Below are positions 50,039 through 59,990 of a DNA stretch of 64,000 bases, piece after piece. Under the pieces are notes generated by a model. That model was given only the letters and a program-made list of their open reading frames with translations. It had not been told where the DNA came from and did no database searches. The DNA is taken from positions 1-64,000 of the forward strand of contig RSEH01000215.1 of assembly GCA_006503475.1 (NCBI GenBank), written 5' to 3'. The stretch's first letter is position 1. Each line of letters starts with the position of its first letter. The stretch is from Stentor roeselii. Its lineage: Eukaryota > Ciliophora > Heterotrichea > Heterotrichida > Stentoridae. A program made the translations under genes and the position numbers.

Positions 50039-50430
50039 ATTTTCGTTTTATTCAGATTTAGTGATTGGAAAGTTGAGGATTTTTAAATGAGGTTTATTGA
50101 AGATAAAGGAGTGATAGTAAAGACGATTATTAAGTATAAATAACAATTTCTATAAATTATTTTGATGACTTAAAGACTGAAGATTTTTAATTAAGATAAA
50201 TTAACTGAAGTCTTAACATAAAGACTCATTAATTCTACTCAACAAGACTGAAGATTTTTCATTAAAATAATCACTTGAAGTGTTGACATAAAGACTCATT
50301 AATTCTACTAAAAAAGACTGAAGATTTTTCCATTAAATAATCACCTAAGTGTTAACATAAAGACTCATGAATTCTATTCATCAAGGCACTTAAACTAAAT
50401 CACCTAAACTGAAGTCTTTACACTATCCTA
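50039..50430. other. Convergent spacer with minisatellite
   Basis: Between two convergent stops. Most of it is the three-copy repeat at 50173-50385; the last 45 bases still echo it (ACTGAAGTCTTTACAC). Confidence 0.7.
50173..50385 (+). repeat. Tandem repeat, three copies of about 70 bp
   Basis: Units start at 50173, 50244 and 50314, each opening with AAGACTGAAGATTTTT and holding AACATAAAGACTCAT or a close variant near its end. Spacing is 71 and 70 bp. Copies differ by a few substitutions and single-base length changes. AAGACT and AGTCTT are reverse complements, so each unit could fold back weakly. Confidence 0.9.
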
Positions 50431-51765
50431 TTAGTTCTCCTCCCAAAGCTCTTCCATTTCCTCAGGGTCAATTCCACTTTCCCTCTGATCATACTCATAA
50501 AAGGCCTTAGCATCAATGAGCATACTTATAATGGTATCTCCCTGTCCACACGCAATTAAATCCTCTAAAGTAACAGCAAACTGCAACTTAGGTTTAGCCA
50601 TATCCCAGATCTCATCCTTAATATCATCAACCTTAAACCCAGTCTTATCCTTACTTTCCAATTTCTGAATAACACTTCTAAAAAACATGTTAATAACAAA
50701 AGTATCAACAGCTCCTTTCTTATAAACATCAAAAATCCTCCAAAAGTACTGCAAACTCTGAACAGTCTTTTTATTTTCCATAGCCAAAACAAAATCTAAA
50801 AACGTTTTATAGTCCATTTCGCCTTCAAAAGTCTGATACTCCTCAAACAACCTATCAACAAAGATCGATGTGAGTCCTCCGGAGTACTTCGCAAGTTCAT
50901 TTTTTTTAAGCATGCCGTTTCTATCAAGGTCGAGTTTCAAGTAATGGTCATAAACTTTGAGGCTGTATTGAACTGAGAACCAATTCTGGTTGGCTTCTTC
51001 ATTAGTCCAGTTTTCTTGACGAAGTTCGTAAAGTTCTGCAAGGATTGGAGATGTTAACATGTCCTTTATCCAAATCTTTCCTGTTCTCTTTGGGTCTAAG
51101 AAGAAGAAGAACTTTCGCACTGCGGTGATCACGTAAAATGGGCAGAAGTTCTCTTGAAGGTTGCTTAACTGGGGAAAGGAGGGGATCAGCTCGTAGATGA
51201 AGTTTTCGAGGTCTTTTTCTTTTAGGTAACCGTAACCTGCACTGTCGTAGAGAGAAATCTGGATACGGGTCTGGTGAAGATTCACTTTTCGCACTATGTA
51301 GTGGAAAAATGGAACTATCTCGATTCGACCGTACTCGTCACGGTCACATTTTAGGAAGACTGATGGTTGGAAGAATTGACGGTATTTTGGATGAAGTTTG
51401 TTTGCTACTTGGCAGAACTGGTCATAATTCATCCTTTCAGACCCGTCATCAGGAAAGCTGGTATTGTTCTTTAGCAGGTACCAAAGTTTTTCCAGGTCCT
51501 CCTTATCCAAAATCTCAGCCGACTTATTATGCAAGAAACGTGTTCGTGCCTCTTGTCTAAGTTTCAGATAGATAGGATTCTCAAGCTGCGGCTTTTTGAA
51601 ATAAAATCGCGGAATTTTCTTATAACTTTCATTCCTCTGCTTTTCAAGTTCTTTCTCTTCCTCCAGTAGCTTCAGAAAAGCAATGTCCGCTTCTCGGTCA
51701 TTTTCCAAGGCGGTTTTGCGAGGTTTATCTTTGAGGAATTGTTTTAAACAGTCTACCCAGTTCAT
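50431..51765 (-). CDS. PP2A B''-type regulatory subunit, PPP2R3C (G5PR)-like
   Basis: 444 residues, close to human PPP2R3C (about 453). Family features align along the length: LWYLLKNNT and FPDDGSERMNYDQFCQVA, the EF-hand-type LDLDRNGMLKKNEL, YQTFEGEMDYKTFLDFVLAMEN, VDDIKDEIWDMAKPK, and CGQGDTIISMLIDAKAFYEYDQRE. In animals it targets PP2A-type phosphatases and acts at centrosomes and cilia. In a ciliate with huge numbers of basal bodies, a similar role is plausible but inferred. The EF-hand loop keeps Asp/Asp/Asn and may bind calcium. Confidence 0.88.
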   Translation of the reverse strand: MNWVDCLKQFLKDKPRKTALENDREADIAFLKLLEEEKELEKQRNESYKKIPRFYFKKPQLENPIYLKLRQEARTRFLHNKSAEILDKEDLEKLWYLLKNNTSFPDDGSERMNYDQFCQVANKLHPKYRQFFQPSVFLKCDRDEYGRIEIVPFFHYIVRKVNLHQTRIQISLYDSAGYGYLKEKDLENFIYELIPSFPQLSNLQENFCPFYVITAVRKFFFFLDPKRTGKIWIKDMLTSPILAELYELRQENWTNEEANQNWFSVQYSLKVYDHYLKLDLDRNGMLKKNELAKYSGGLTSIFVDRLFEEYQTFEGEMDYKTFLDFVLAMENKKTVQSLQYFWRIFDVYKKGAVDTFVINMFFRSVIQKLESKDKTGFKVDDIKDEIWDMAKPKLQFAVTLEDLIACGQGDTIISMLIDAKAFYEYDQRESGIDPEEMEELWEEN

Positions 51766-51916
51766 TTATAAGATGATAAAAAGATAAAAGTAATTAAAAC
51801 CTCTAAGAATTTTATTCAAATCAAATAATTAAAAGCTCTCTACTTCAAAACAAAAGAAACTGTATTCAATTTAAGTTAAACCAGATTTCTCTTTATTAAA
51901 TATATTCTGACCATTA

Positions 51917-52891
51917 ATGCATCTTTCAAATAGCTCATCCTTACACAAAAGACTATCATTGAAAAGAACTTCAGCTTTTACCGAGAGGACCCAAATGAAA
52001 GAAAAGACTCAAGTTGAACTCTTTCAAGAAAACTTGGAACTTGCTGAACAACTCAAAGCTCTTAACGAGCGACTTAATCAAATATTGGATAAAAAACCAA
52101 GTAAAAAAGAACCCACAGCGAAAATGGCCTCACCTCGAAATATACTCCCTATGGCTCAGAAACAACTGAGACACTATAAGTAAAGAATAAACAGGTCTGA
52201 AGAAAGAATACTTGAAAAAAGACTTAAAATTATTTCTGAACCTGAATATTCTCTTAACTTGCAAGTCTCAGTCAATAAAATGACACAAAAATTAGAAGAG
52301 TTGACTGCGGATAACATAAAGTTGAAGAAAAATGAGGTTAAACTTGAAAAAGAAATTGAAAAAAAACTGGAAAAAATTAAGGATCAGGAAAAAAATTTGG
52401 TTTTAGATAAAGAATTCAAATTTCTTCTTAATCATAAAATCGAATTGGAGACGATGATTCAGAATAAACAGGAAAAAATCCAGGAAATCAGAGAAAACAC
52501 TGAAAAAATCAATAAAAAGATGCAAAAAACTTTGAAAAGTTTAGAAAAAATTGAAAATACTCTTGAAAATTACCCTTCAAATGATCATTTAGTAAGATAT
52601 CGATCTTTGGAAACAGTTTTAAGTAAAAATCAAAAACTTTCAGTTCAGAGTCAAAGATTTTTAAATATGCGGGTTTCTAACCTAGCCCTGCAGCTCAAAA
52701 ATATTCAGTCGGCTGAATCAAAACTCTCTTCAAAATTCGAAGGTTCTTTCAAAACTCTAAAGAGACACAAGAGCAAAATTAAAGCTTTCACTAACTTTTA
52801 CAGTCTTCAAAACTCTCCAATTCCAATGAAGAGCCCTCTTAATTTGACAGTAAAAACTCGACTAGGAAACACGATTTGCTATAGTCCTTAA
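51917..52891 (+). CDS. Coiled-coil protein
   Basis: 319 residues after removing the intron at 52180-52194. A short Ser-rich N-terminus is followed by heptad-like helices at about 35-60 and 85-215, very rich in Lys and Glu. The tail is basic. No family recognised; a cytoskeletal or basal-body scaffold would fit but is inference. It diverges from the PPP2R3C-like gene across 151 bp. Confidence 0.75.
52180..52194 (+). other. 15-nt intron in the coiled-coil gene
   Basis: GTAAAGAATAAACAG, phase 2, brings an in-frame TAA in the unspliced frame. Splicing joins QLRHYK to SEERILEKRL, keeping the helical pattern. Confidence 0.92.
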
Positions 52892-53143
52892 TATTCTTAA
52901 TCATAATAACTCGAAATATAATCTAAAACAATGAAAAGCTTCTTTAATTCACGTATATATCAAAAAAACCTCATATTAAAAAATCTCTAAAATCCCAGAT
53001 CCTATCAAAAAATTTAAAGAAATCAAATATTTATCATCCCTTCCTTAAAAGTCCTTATCTCTAAATTTAATTATTAAAGTTCTTTTTCTTAAACCCTTTC
53101 AAAACCCACCAAAAAAATCTTATCAATTCTAAAACAAATCATA

Positions 53144-54346
53144 ATGCTCAAAAGTTCCAAAACATCTAAAATAGACGACCGAGATTTTTTCGATGAAAAA
53201 TCAACAAAATTCGATACTCAGAAACTAGAAACAACTCCAAGTGAATCAACAGTGATTTCCATTGTTTTTGATTTAGCCAGTCAAGACTGTTTAAATCTTT
53301 CATTCGAAGAAGTGCTTCAAAAAGACGCAGTGATGAAAAAAAAGCCATGTCTTCTTTACATAGTTCTAGATTCAAAAGAAACACTTGAACGTTTGTTCAA
53401 AGCTTACAACTTCAACCCTTTGATCCAATCAGAGTGCAGCGAATGGAGCTTCAAAGAAAAAGACTACGTGATGTACTTCGAAAGCTGTTTTTTTATGGCA
53501 ATATCTGACTGTTGCTACAATGAAGACATCGAAAACCCAATTCCAATTAAAATGCTGATATTCAGTGATTTTTTTATTGTGATTTCCTTAGAAAAGCTGC
53601 ATTTCATTGAAAAAGTTTTCAAAGATTTCTTAAATTTCAAAAACTTTCCTACAATCATAGACCCAGACGAAGGTCTCTGCCTGATAACAGGAAACCACGA
53701 CTTAGAAAACACTAAAATCCGAGCAGACCGGCAATTAAAAGTATCAGAAAGCACTCATATTGAAACAATTCTTCATTTAATTCTAGACTCTCTAGTCTCC
53801 AGATATGAAAAAATCCTTTTCGCGTTGCTAGTCGAGTGCCGAACTTGTCTTAGCTACTCAACTGAAATTTCTTATAAAGAAAGAGTCGAGTATCTCGTAA
53901 GAGTCAGTGTTTCTGAAAAGTCTTTGGTTTACTTTGACCAGCTCATTAAACCTAAACAGGCGATTGTGAAGTCTTTGCTTATTTACGCTCAAGTTAGAAA
54001 TAAACTTAGACCTTACCTTGAATCTTTGCAGAATAGAATCAATAAAATGAGTTCTTTAGCGAAAACAGGCATGAGTCTCTTACATGCTGCGAAGAATTTG
54101 TTTAGTACTTGTGCTGATGATAAAATTTCGAATGCTTCTTTTGGTCTTGGAAAAATGATGCAGTTTTTTTCTGGAATCACGACTTTGTTCTTACCTCCTT
54201 TTTTAGCGAGTTCTTTGTGGGGGACTAATGTTAAGGTGCCGGCTAGTGAAGAAGATAATTTGAATACTTTTGCAGTGTTTTCTGCTGTTACTTTGGTTTA
54301 TTTGGTGGCTGGAGTTTTTTATTTTCGGAAAATTGGATGGATTTAA
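53144..54346 (+). CDS. CorA-like divalent cation transporter with GTN motif
   Basis: 400 residues. A soluble alpha/beta N-terminal domain and long helices (about 200-320) precede two closely spaced TM spans at the C-terminus, as in CorA/Alr1/Mnr2. The motif after the first TM span, normally YGMN, is WGTN (SSLWGTNVKVP). Gly and Asn are kept; Met is Thr. Such variants occur in ZntB-like members with altered selectivity, so the ion should not be assumed to be magnesium. Confidence 0.82.
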   Translation: MLKSSKTSKIDDRDFFDEKSTKFDTQKLETTPSESTVISIVFDLASQDCLNLSFEEVLQKDAVMKKKPCLLYIVLDSKETLERLFKAYNFNPLIQSECSEWSFKEKDYVMYFESCFFMAISDCCYNEDIENPIPIKMLIFSDFFIVISLEKLHFIEKVFKDFLNFKNFPTIIDPDEGLCLITGNHDLENTKIRADRQLKVSESTHIETILHLILDSLVSRYEKILFALLVECRTCLSYSTEISYKERVEYLVRVSVSEKSLVYFDQLIKPKQAIVKSLLIYAQVRNKLRPYLESLQNRINKMSSLAKTGMSLLHAAKNLFSTCADDKISNASFGLGKMMQFFSGITTLFLPPFLASSLWGTNVKVPASEEDNLNTFAVFSAVTLVYLVAGVFYFRKIGWI

Positions 54347-54448
54347 TGGTAAATTAATGAAAATAGATAATTATTGATTGGGTTTAGAAGATATTTATAT
54401 TAGGTAGAAATTCTTCAAGTTTCTTGAGGATTTTATTATTTTGATTGA

Positions 54449-55540
54449 AGAGTATCTTCACAATTATCTTTATTATTACCTTTACCTTTAGGAGTTTTAA
54501 TTCATTATTTTCTTATTAAAATTAAGGCCGTCTTCATTAAACTTAAGAAAAGTCGCATTCAAGTCTCAGGAGGACTGAGTGACTTTGATGATCTTTCAAT
54601 TTCTGATGTGCCGAGTGACTCTTTGTTTGTTGCTTATGAGTTGGGAAGAACATTGAAAAACTATACAAAACAAAAGGCTTCAACTTTAGAGCGTGAGTTT
54701 TATGTATTTGTCATTCAGGCGATAAACCTTTTAACTACTCAAGAAAAACACTTGAAGCAGCTCGCTGGAATTTCTAAGCAAGAAAAAATTCTAAATCGAT
54801 ACTCGAATGTCCTTCCTTGTATTCACTAAAAAGTCATGAAAAACAATGTTCCAGGCAGTAGATACATAAATGCAAGTTTCATAAACGGCCCATTAATCCC
54901 CGAGCACAACCAAATCTTCATAGCGACCCAAGCTCCAATCCCTTACACAACAAACGATTTCTGGCAGATGATTTTTTCCCAAAACACTTCCAGTATTTTC
55001 AATCTTTGCAGTCAAGAAGACTGTAAAAAAGTAAAAATCATTCAGGGTTCTTGTGAGGTTTATTGGCCTGATGCAGGGAAAAGTTTGAAATTCGGTTCAA
55101 TAGAAGTGAAAAATTTAGGAGAAAGTGAAGAAAAACAAGTTATTTCTCGAAATTTCGATGTTTTTGACGGACAACAACTGAAAAATATCAAATTTTTTCA
55201 GTACCTGGCCTGGCCAGACAGAGACGTGCCTAAAGACCTGGAAGGATTAAGCCAGATGATGGAAAATGTCAAAGAATTGCAGAATATTGGGAAAGTTGTT
55301 GTTCATTGCAGTGCTGGAGTAGGAAGAACTGGAACTTTTATTGCTCTTTGTAATCTTAAACGATTGATTGATGAACAATTTGCTGAAAAATTGGATTTTG
55401 GAGTTTCGGTTTTTTCTGCTGTGAGACGGTTGAGGGAACAGAGGATGCATATGGTTCAGACTAAAGAACAGTATCAGTTTATTCATGATATGTTGGAGAA
55501 GTGGATTGATGGATATAATGTGAAGAATGAAAGTAGTTAG
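54449..55540 (+). CDS. Transmembrane protein tyrosine phosphatase (5' end unresolved)
   Basis: The frame is open from 54449, with an intron at 54819-54833; 358 residues are readable. A hydrophobic span near the start (LSLLLPLPLGVLIHYFLI) suggests a membrane anchor. The catalytic domain is classical: RYSNVLPF with NASFINGP, the WPD loop in YLAWPDRDVP, the P-loop HCSAGVGRTG and a Q-loop with KEQYQF. All key residues are present. No ATG lies in frame before the domain, and I found no 15- or 16-nt intron that would attach one, so the start is unknown. Confidence 0.85.
54819..54833 (+). other. 15-nt intron in the tyrosine phosphatase gene
   Basis: GTATTCACTAAAAAG, phase 1, holds an in-frame TAA. 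Splicing restores RYSNVLPFMKNNVPGSRYIN, which matches the family. Confidence 0.96.
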
Positions 55541-56469
55541 ATTAAGGTTTAGATCATGATGGAAGGTTAGGTCTTGAAGAGAATTCAAAGTATTATGATT
55601 TATGTGGAATAAGATTAGATAATTTGATAGGATTAAAGATCTTCGCTGGAATCTGGCTTAAGTAATTAAGAGTTTATGTCAAAGATTTTACTGAAGAATT
55701 AAAAATTTATGATGTTCGAAATGAGTTTAAATTTGATTGAGAAAATATTATTTGTTTATTTTTTTATTGAGTCATCTATTTCCTATGATACTGTAATTTC
55801 TTTATGAATATCATATATATTTGAAAATTATTTAATCGGCTATAATATAGTCAGCTTATATAATAAATTTAATGAAAGGCCAGCATGGGTGCATTTTATC
55901 CCAGAAATAATCGAGACTACTTCTATTTGAAGTATTCTGAGTCAAATCATAGAACAGCTTAGAAATAATGCCAATCCTGTAACTTTCTATATAGATTTCT
56001 CAAGTTCAAAAACTGATTACTTATAGATCCAAATATAGTCTCTTCTATATTGAAATTTATTTCTAAAAGCTGATTTGCTCTAAATCCATTATCTTTCAGT
56101 CCTTCATCATTATTACAAATGAAAATAAACTGCATAACAAATCCAATATGAAATCCTCTAAAACATCCTACTTATAGAATTTTCTAGATACAATTATAAC
56201 TCTCCTCATCCAAAATCACTCTTCCAATAATCCCACAACACAATTCCAAACCCTCTAATTTAAATCGATGCAAGACAAAACCCCTTTTTCATCAATTCCT
56301 CTGAAATTCCCCTAAAACATAAATCCTCTGAACCACATTCCTCAAGTCCTCTTCTCCATCAAATCTAATTCAAACCATTCAAACCTTTCCCAAAAAATCC
56401 AAAATCCAAATCCCAAATCCCAAAACCCAAGTCATACCAATTCAAATATGCCCGTAACAATAATAATTA
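55541..56469. other. Gene-free region with strongly G-poor leader
   Basis: 929 bases with no gene or RNA that I can recognise. The first 600 are plain AT-rich. The last 300 before the mitochondrial-carrier ATG hold only about 11 G by my count but many C, with short repeats of the type AAATCCC. Confidence 0.6.
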
Positions 56470-57369
56470 ATGTCCATTGACACTCAAAAAGACCTTCTAA
56501 AGTTCTTCAGCGGAGGTCTAGCCGGTATGTTAGCCAAAACATCAATCGCGCCACTAGACCGTCTGAAATTCTTATTCATGGGAAGCATGGAAAAGTTCAC
56601 TTTTTCAAACATGTCCCAAGAGTTCCATCGAATCCTTCGAGAAGAAGGCCTTCGTTCCTTATGGAAAGGAAACTTGGCTCAGTTAATAAGAGTCTTTCCC
56701 TACTCCGGAGTAGTAAAATTTATTCAGCAATTCTCAGTTTACGGCAAAAGTGAGCGAATTTTAAAATCTTTGAACAAAAACAACTCAAGTACAGTTGTCA
56801 AGTTCTTGTCTGGGTCTCTAGCAGGTTCAGTTGCCTTGACAATGACTTATCCATTCGACGTTATTCGTACAAGACTGGCTTACCAGACAACACGAAAACT
56901 TTACGACGGTCTTTTTCACGGGTTTTACTTGATCTGGGCTGAGGAAGGTCTGAGCAGCATGTTTCGAGGAATAACTCCAGCTTTAATGGGAGCGAGTCTT
57001 TACGGAGGAGTGACTTTTACGATATTCTTCAATTTGAAGTCGTCGTTTCCTTCAGCTTCGAATGTAGGAATCTTTGTATTCGGTTCAGTTGCAGGGATTG
57101 CAGGCCAGGTCATTTCTTATCCTTTTGACGTGGTTCGGAAAAGAATGATGGCTCATGGGTTTTTAGAGCAGGTGTCAGGGTATAAAAGTACCTGCAATGC
57201 TCAACAAATAAACTCGATGTTTTGCTATTTTTCAATGATTTGGCAGGTGGAAGGATTGAGAGGAATGTTGAAAGGACTGAGTTTAAACTTTGTAAAGGCT
57301 CCGATAATGTTAGGAACAGTTCATCTAGCGAATCATGTGATTCATGAGAAGTTAGGTGAGGAGTATTAG
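56470..57369 (+). CDS. Mitochondrial carrier family (SLC25) transporter
   Basis: 299 residues with three repeats of about 100, each with two TM spans. The signature PxDxxK/R occurs as PLDRLKFLF, PFDVIRTRL and PFDVVRKRM. Such carriers exchange metabolites across the inner mitochondrial membrane. The overall pattern (SGGLAGMLAKTSIAPLDRLK) is closest to the SLC25A16/A42 (CoA or adenine-nucleotide) group, which is a tentative placement. Convergent with the next gene, with 36 bp between stops. Confidence 0.92.
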   Translation: MSIDTQKDLLKFFSGGLAGMLAKTSIAPLDRLKFLFMGSMEKFTFSNMSQEFHRILREEGLRSLWKGNLAQLIRVFPYSGVVKFIQQFSVYGKSERILKSLNKNNSSTVVKFLSGSLAGSVALTMTYPFDVIRTRLAYQTTRKLYDGLFHGFYLIWAEEGLSSMFRGITPALMGASLYGGVTFTIFFNLKSSFPSASNVGIFVFGSVAGIAGQVISYPFDVVRKRMMAHGFLEQVSGYKSTCNAQQINSMFCYFSMIWQVEGLRGMLKGLSLNFVKAPIMLGTVHLANHVIHEKLGEEY

Positions 57370-57405
57370 TGTAGATAACATGTAAATATTATGAAGGTAC
57401 GAGAG

Positions 57406-58170
57406 TTAAGAGTGATATTTAATAGGCTTCACTGTATGTGACACTCGGGATAGCTCTACTTTGAACTTCTTTGAGTTTAGACTTTGAAGGTTCAGAAGAT
57501 TAGACTGGTTCGCAATCCTTTGATCTTTCGCTTCAAAGTCAGAGTGGATGTCTATTTGGTCATCGTGAAATCCTTGCTTTGTCACTACTGCTGGGTACTT
57601 CGTGTCGTCTGCTTCTGCGTTATCACTCTCGTTAGTGTTTTTCTTTCTTTCTTTACCGTGAGAGTACTTCTCGTTCACCTCGTCGACCATGATCTTCACT
57701 TCTGGGGTCGTGAATTTTATGAATAAGTAGTTGAAACGAATAGCTAGCACTTCGGCACTCAGTAAAAATGCTAGCGAAAATACGAAACTTAGAGAAGTGT
57801 AGTTTCCCCAGTTTTGATCTTTTGTTGTGCAGTTTTCTACACTAAAACAACCGAATGTGCAGAGGGTAAAGTAAGGAGCTGGGTCTGAGAACATTATGTT
57901 GAAAAACGTCAAAGGAATAGCTAAGATGAACAAGAACATGCTAATTCTTCCGAATTGCTTCTTGATTCGACGAATCATCGCTTCTTGAAAACAGCAAGCA
58001 GTGATGCAAAGAATCGAATTCAAAAAGGCAAGCCAGACACTTGGACTTGCTAGCTGTGTCTGAGAATAGAATCGGTAAACCACTGATGGAAGGAGTAGTA
58101 GACTACTGATCTATGTTGAGAGTACGAATGTGAAGATGAAGATTGCAAAACTTTCTGAAATGAATAGCAT
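57406..58170 (-). CDS. Four-TM membrane protein of unknown function
   Basis: 249 residues from the ATG at 58170, with an intron at 58111-58125. Four TM spans are seen: about 3-25, 38-55, 70-90 and 122-148. A hydrophilic loop with two cysteines and two sequons (ENCTTKD, WGNYTS) lies between spans three and four. The C-terminal 95 residues are charged and cytoplasmic. The plan resembles tetraspan-like proteins, but no defining motif (such as CCG) is present. Confidence 0.75.
58111..58125 (-). other. 15-nt intron in the four-TM gene
   Basis: On the minus strand GTACTCTCAACATAG ends in an in-frame TAG. Splicing yields MLFISESFAIFIFTF joined to ISSLLLLPSVVYRFY, a continuous first TM span. Confidence 0.88.
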
Positions 58171-58818
58171 AATTATAGAGGATAAAGGATAATTAGATAT
58201 CTGCACGAATATACACCTATGAATTTTTAAACCTAATTAGTTTTGATTTGAGGTCAGAAATAAAAATCTGTGATTCAGAAAAAATATAATGATGCTGTAT
58301 TCAAGCTTCAGTTTACCGATAAGTACATTTAAAATGATTGAAATCTTTATATAATCTTCATCCAACCATATCTTTATTACCCTGCTAAATAATCAAAGTT
58401 CTGATAAATAAGTTCATATAATCTTTTCCTTAGAATATTAATTACATGATTAAAAATCTCTTATCAAAAAACATCAGTTATTTCTTTCAAACTTTTTATT
58501 CATAATACTCCATTCTAATCAGTGCAGAAAATCAAAAGACTTACATACCAGATTTCAAAACTCAGATGAATTCAAAGAAAACGTGAAAAGTAAGCTTCTA
58601 GAAATCTACACCAGCTTAAAAAATAACCGAAAAAATTCTTCGTCCCATTAAACAAATAACTTCTGAAAAATTCTAAAATTTCGATTACAGGTCTTGAATT
58701 TAAAGTAAATGAATCACTTTTAATTGATTTGAAAATAAAAATCGATCATCAGCAGTTAAAAATCTTCAATTAAATTAGAATTAATTTTATGAATTTTTGT
58801 TAGTTTTATAATTGTAAT
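58171..58818. other. Divergent intergenic region
   Basis: 648 bases between divergent ATGs. AT-rich; short frames in 58500-58740 are broken by stops and no 15-nt intron joins them. I see no RNA gene or repeat. Confidence 0.55.
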
Positions 58819-59049
58819 ATGGGATGTTTCAGCGCGAAGAGTGCCGCTGCGATTGAGCCGGTTCAGTCGCAACCTATGCAGCCTAGACCTTATTCTTATG
58901 ATCAAGGACAGCTTCAGCATAACCCGGTTACAAATGCAGAGTATGCAGGAAACGTGGATTCTTATCAAGGCTACACTTACCAGAATCCAGGTTACAATCA
59001 AAATCCTGGCTATAATCAGAACCCTGGCTACTATCAGCCCCCAAAATAA
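58819..59049 (+). CDS. Small lipid-anchored-type protein with YNQNPG repeats
   Basis: 76 residues. MGCFSAKS is a good N-myristoylation signal with a Cys at position 3 for palmitoylation. The rest is Gln/Tyr/Pro/Asn-rich and disordered, ending in three near-identical hexapeptides (YNQNPG, YNQNPG, and a leading YQNPG) and YYQPPK. Likely a membrane-attached, flexible peptide. The family is unknown. Confidence 0.7.
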   Translation: MGCFSAKSAAAIEPVQSQPMQPRPYSYDQGQLQHNPVTNAEYAGNVDSYQGYTYQNPGYNQNPGYNQNPGYYQPPK

Positions 59050-59392
59050 AAAGTTGAGTTTGATTTTGATAAAATAGATAGAATTTAAATTTTTCTTAAC
59101 AATTAGACTTTACATCAAAAAGAAATATCCGAAACTTACTTGAATTTATTCAATATTGATCTCAATAAATTCTCAAGACTTTAACCCTCTAATCACTTCA
59201 CCTTTCAGCCCAAAAAAGATCAATCTCATCACATTTAAACAAAACATAAATTAAATTAATTGGATTTCCAAAACTCAAAAAATATCCCTACAAACAAAGT
59301 GTTCCATAAAAAACCTCATCCCTTTCAAGTCAAAGTAAAAAATACTCATCTTCCCTATATTGTAATGTTTATTGTTTTATTAATGGATATAA
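59050..59392. other. Intergenic leader of the ML-domain gene
   Basis: 343 bases. A frame from 59260 overlaps the next gene but has no coding character. The stretch 59140-59250 is C/A/T-rich and poor in G. Confidence 0.5.
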
Positions 59393-59797
59393 ATGATAGG
59401 AGTTCTTTTCTTTATAGCGACAGTCTCTGCCAATTTAGAAAACTTGAAGCAGCAAATAGGAGAAAGCTGTGACAAAAATGCAAACTTCAGAATCGACTCT
59501 TTTGATGTGTCTCCGTGGCCGATTGCAAGGTCTCAGATGTACCAAATCAAGATAAATGGTGTTTTTCTGGAGAAGGAGTATTTGAACCAGATCTACATCG
59601 GAACCAAGAGAGACACTTTAAGCTTTTGGCATTACACTTACCTTGAAATCAAGAAGGACTTTACCAAAGGAGCTGTTGGGAACTTTACCGTGAATGAACA
59701 AGGACCTTCTGATCGTGGTTCTTACATCGGACAGGTTACCTTACATAGACGTGACTTTGGAAACTTTGCTTGCTGGCAGTATGATTACGTAATTTAG
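59393..59797 (+). CDS. Secreted ML (MD-2-related lipid-recognition) domain protein
   Basis: 134 residues. A signal peptide (MIGVLFFIATVSA) is followed by one ML/NPC2-like beta-sandwich. CDKNANFRIDSFDVSPWPI opens the domain and FACWQYDYVI closes it, with the Cys pair typical of these short proteins. ML domains bind sterols, phospholipids or other lipids in lysosomes or outside the cell. The start is the ATG before the signal peptide. Confidence 0.8.
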   Translation: MIGVLFFIATVSANLENLKQQIGESCDKNANFRIDSFDVSPWPIARSQMYQIKINGVFLEKEYLNQIYIGTKRDTLSFWHYTYLEIKKDFTKGAVGNFTVNEQGPSDRGSYIGQVTLHRRDFGNFACWQYDYVI

Positions 59798-59990
59798 TTA
59801 GAATTACTATTCAAATCTTTAGTCTTCAACCAATTTTATTAATTCGTTAAAATTTAAGTTAATAGAAATAATTTCAAGCTATTCGAAAAGTTATAGTTTT
59901 ATTAAATAGCTTTCCTAAGATTTCATGAATACCAAGATAAAAAATTTTCAAATTAATCGGGTTGATTCATGAGTTAAAAAAGATCTCATC

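Noticed and set aside
50173-50385. CRISPR-like spacing
   Set aside because: The units are continuous 70-bp tandem copies without unique spacers, in a eukaryotic genome.
55541-56469. tRNA, snRNA or other RNA genes in the larger spacers
   Set aside because: I looked for B-box-like GGTTCGAATC, U6-like and other familiar patterns in all gene-free stretches and found none convincing. A covariance-model search would settle it.
58500-58740. Possible small gene in the divergent spacer
   Set aside because: Short frames are stopped repeatedly, and no tiny intron joins them.
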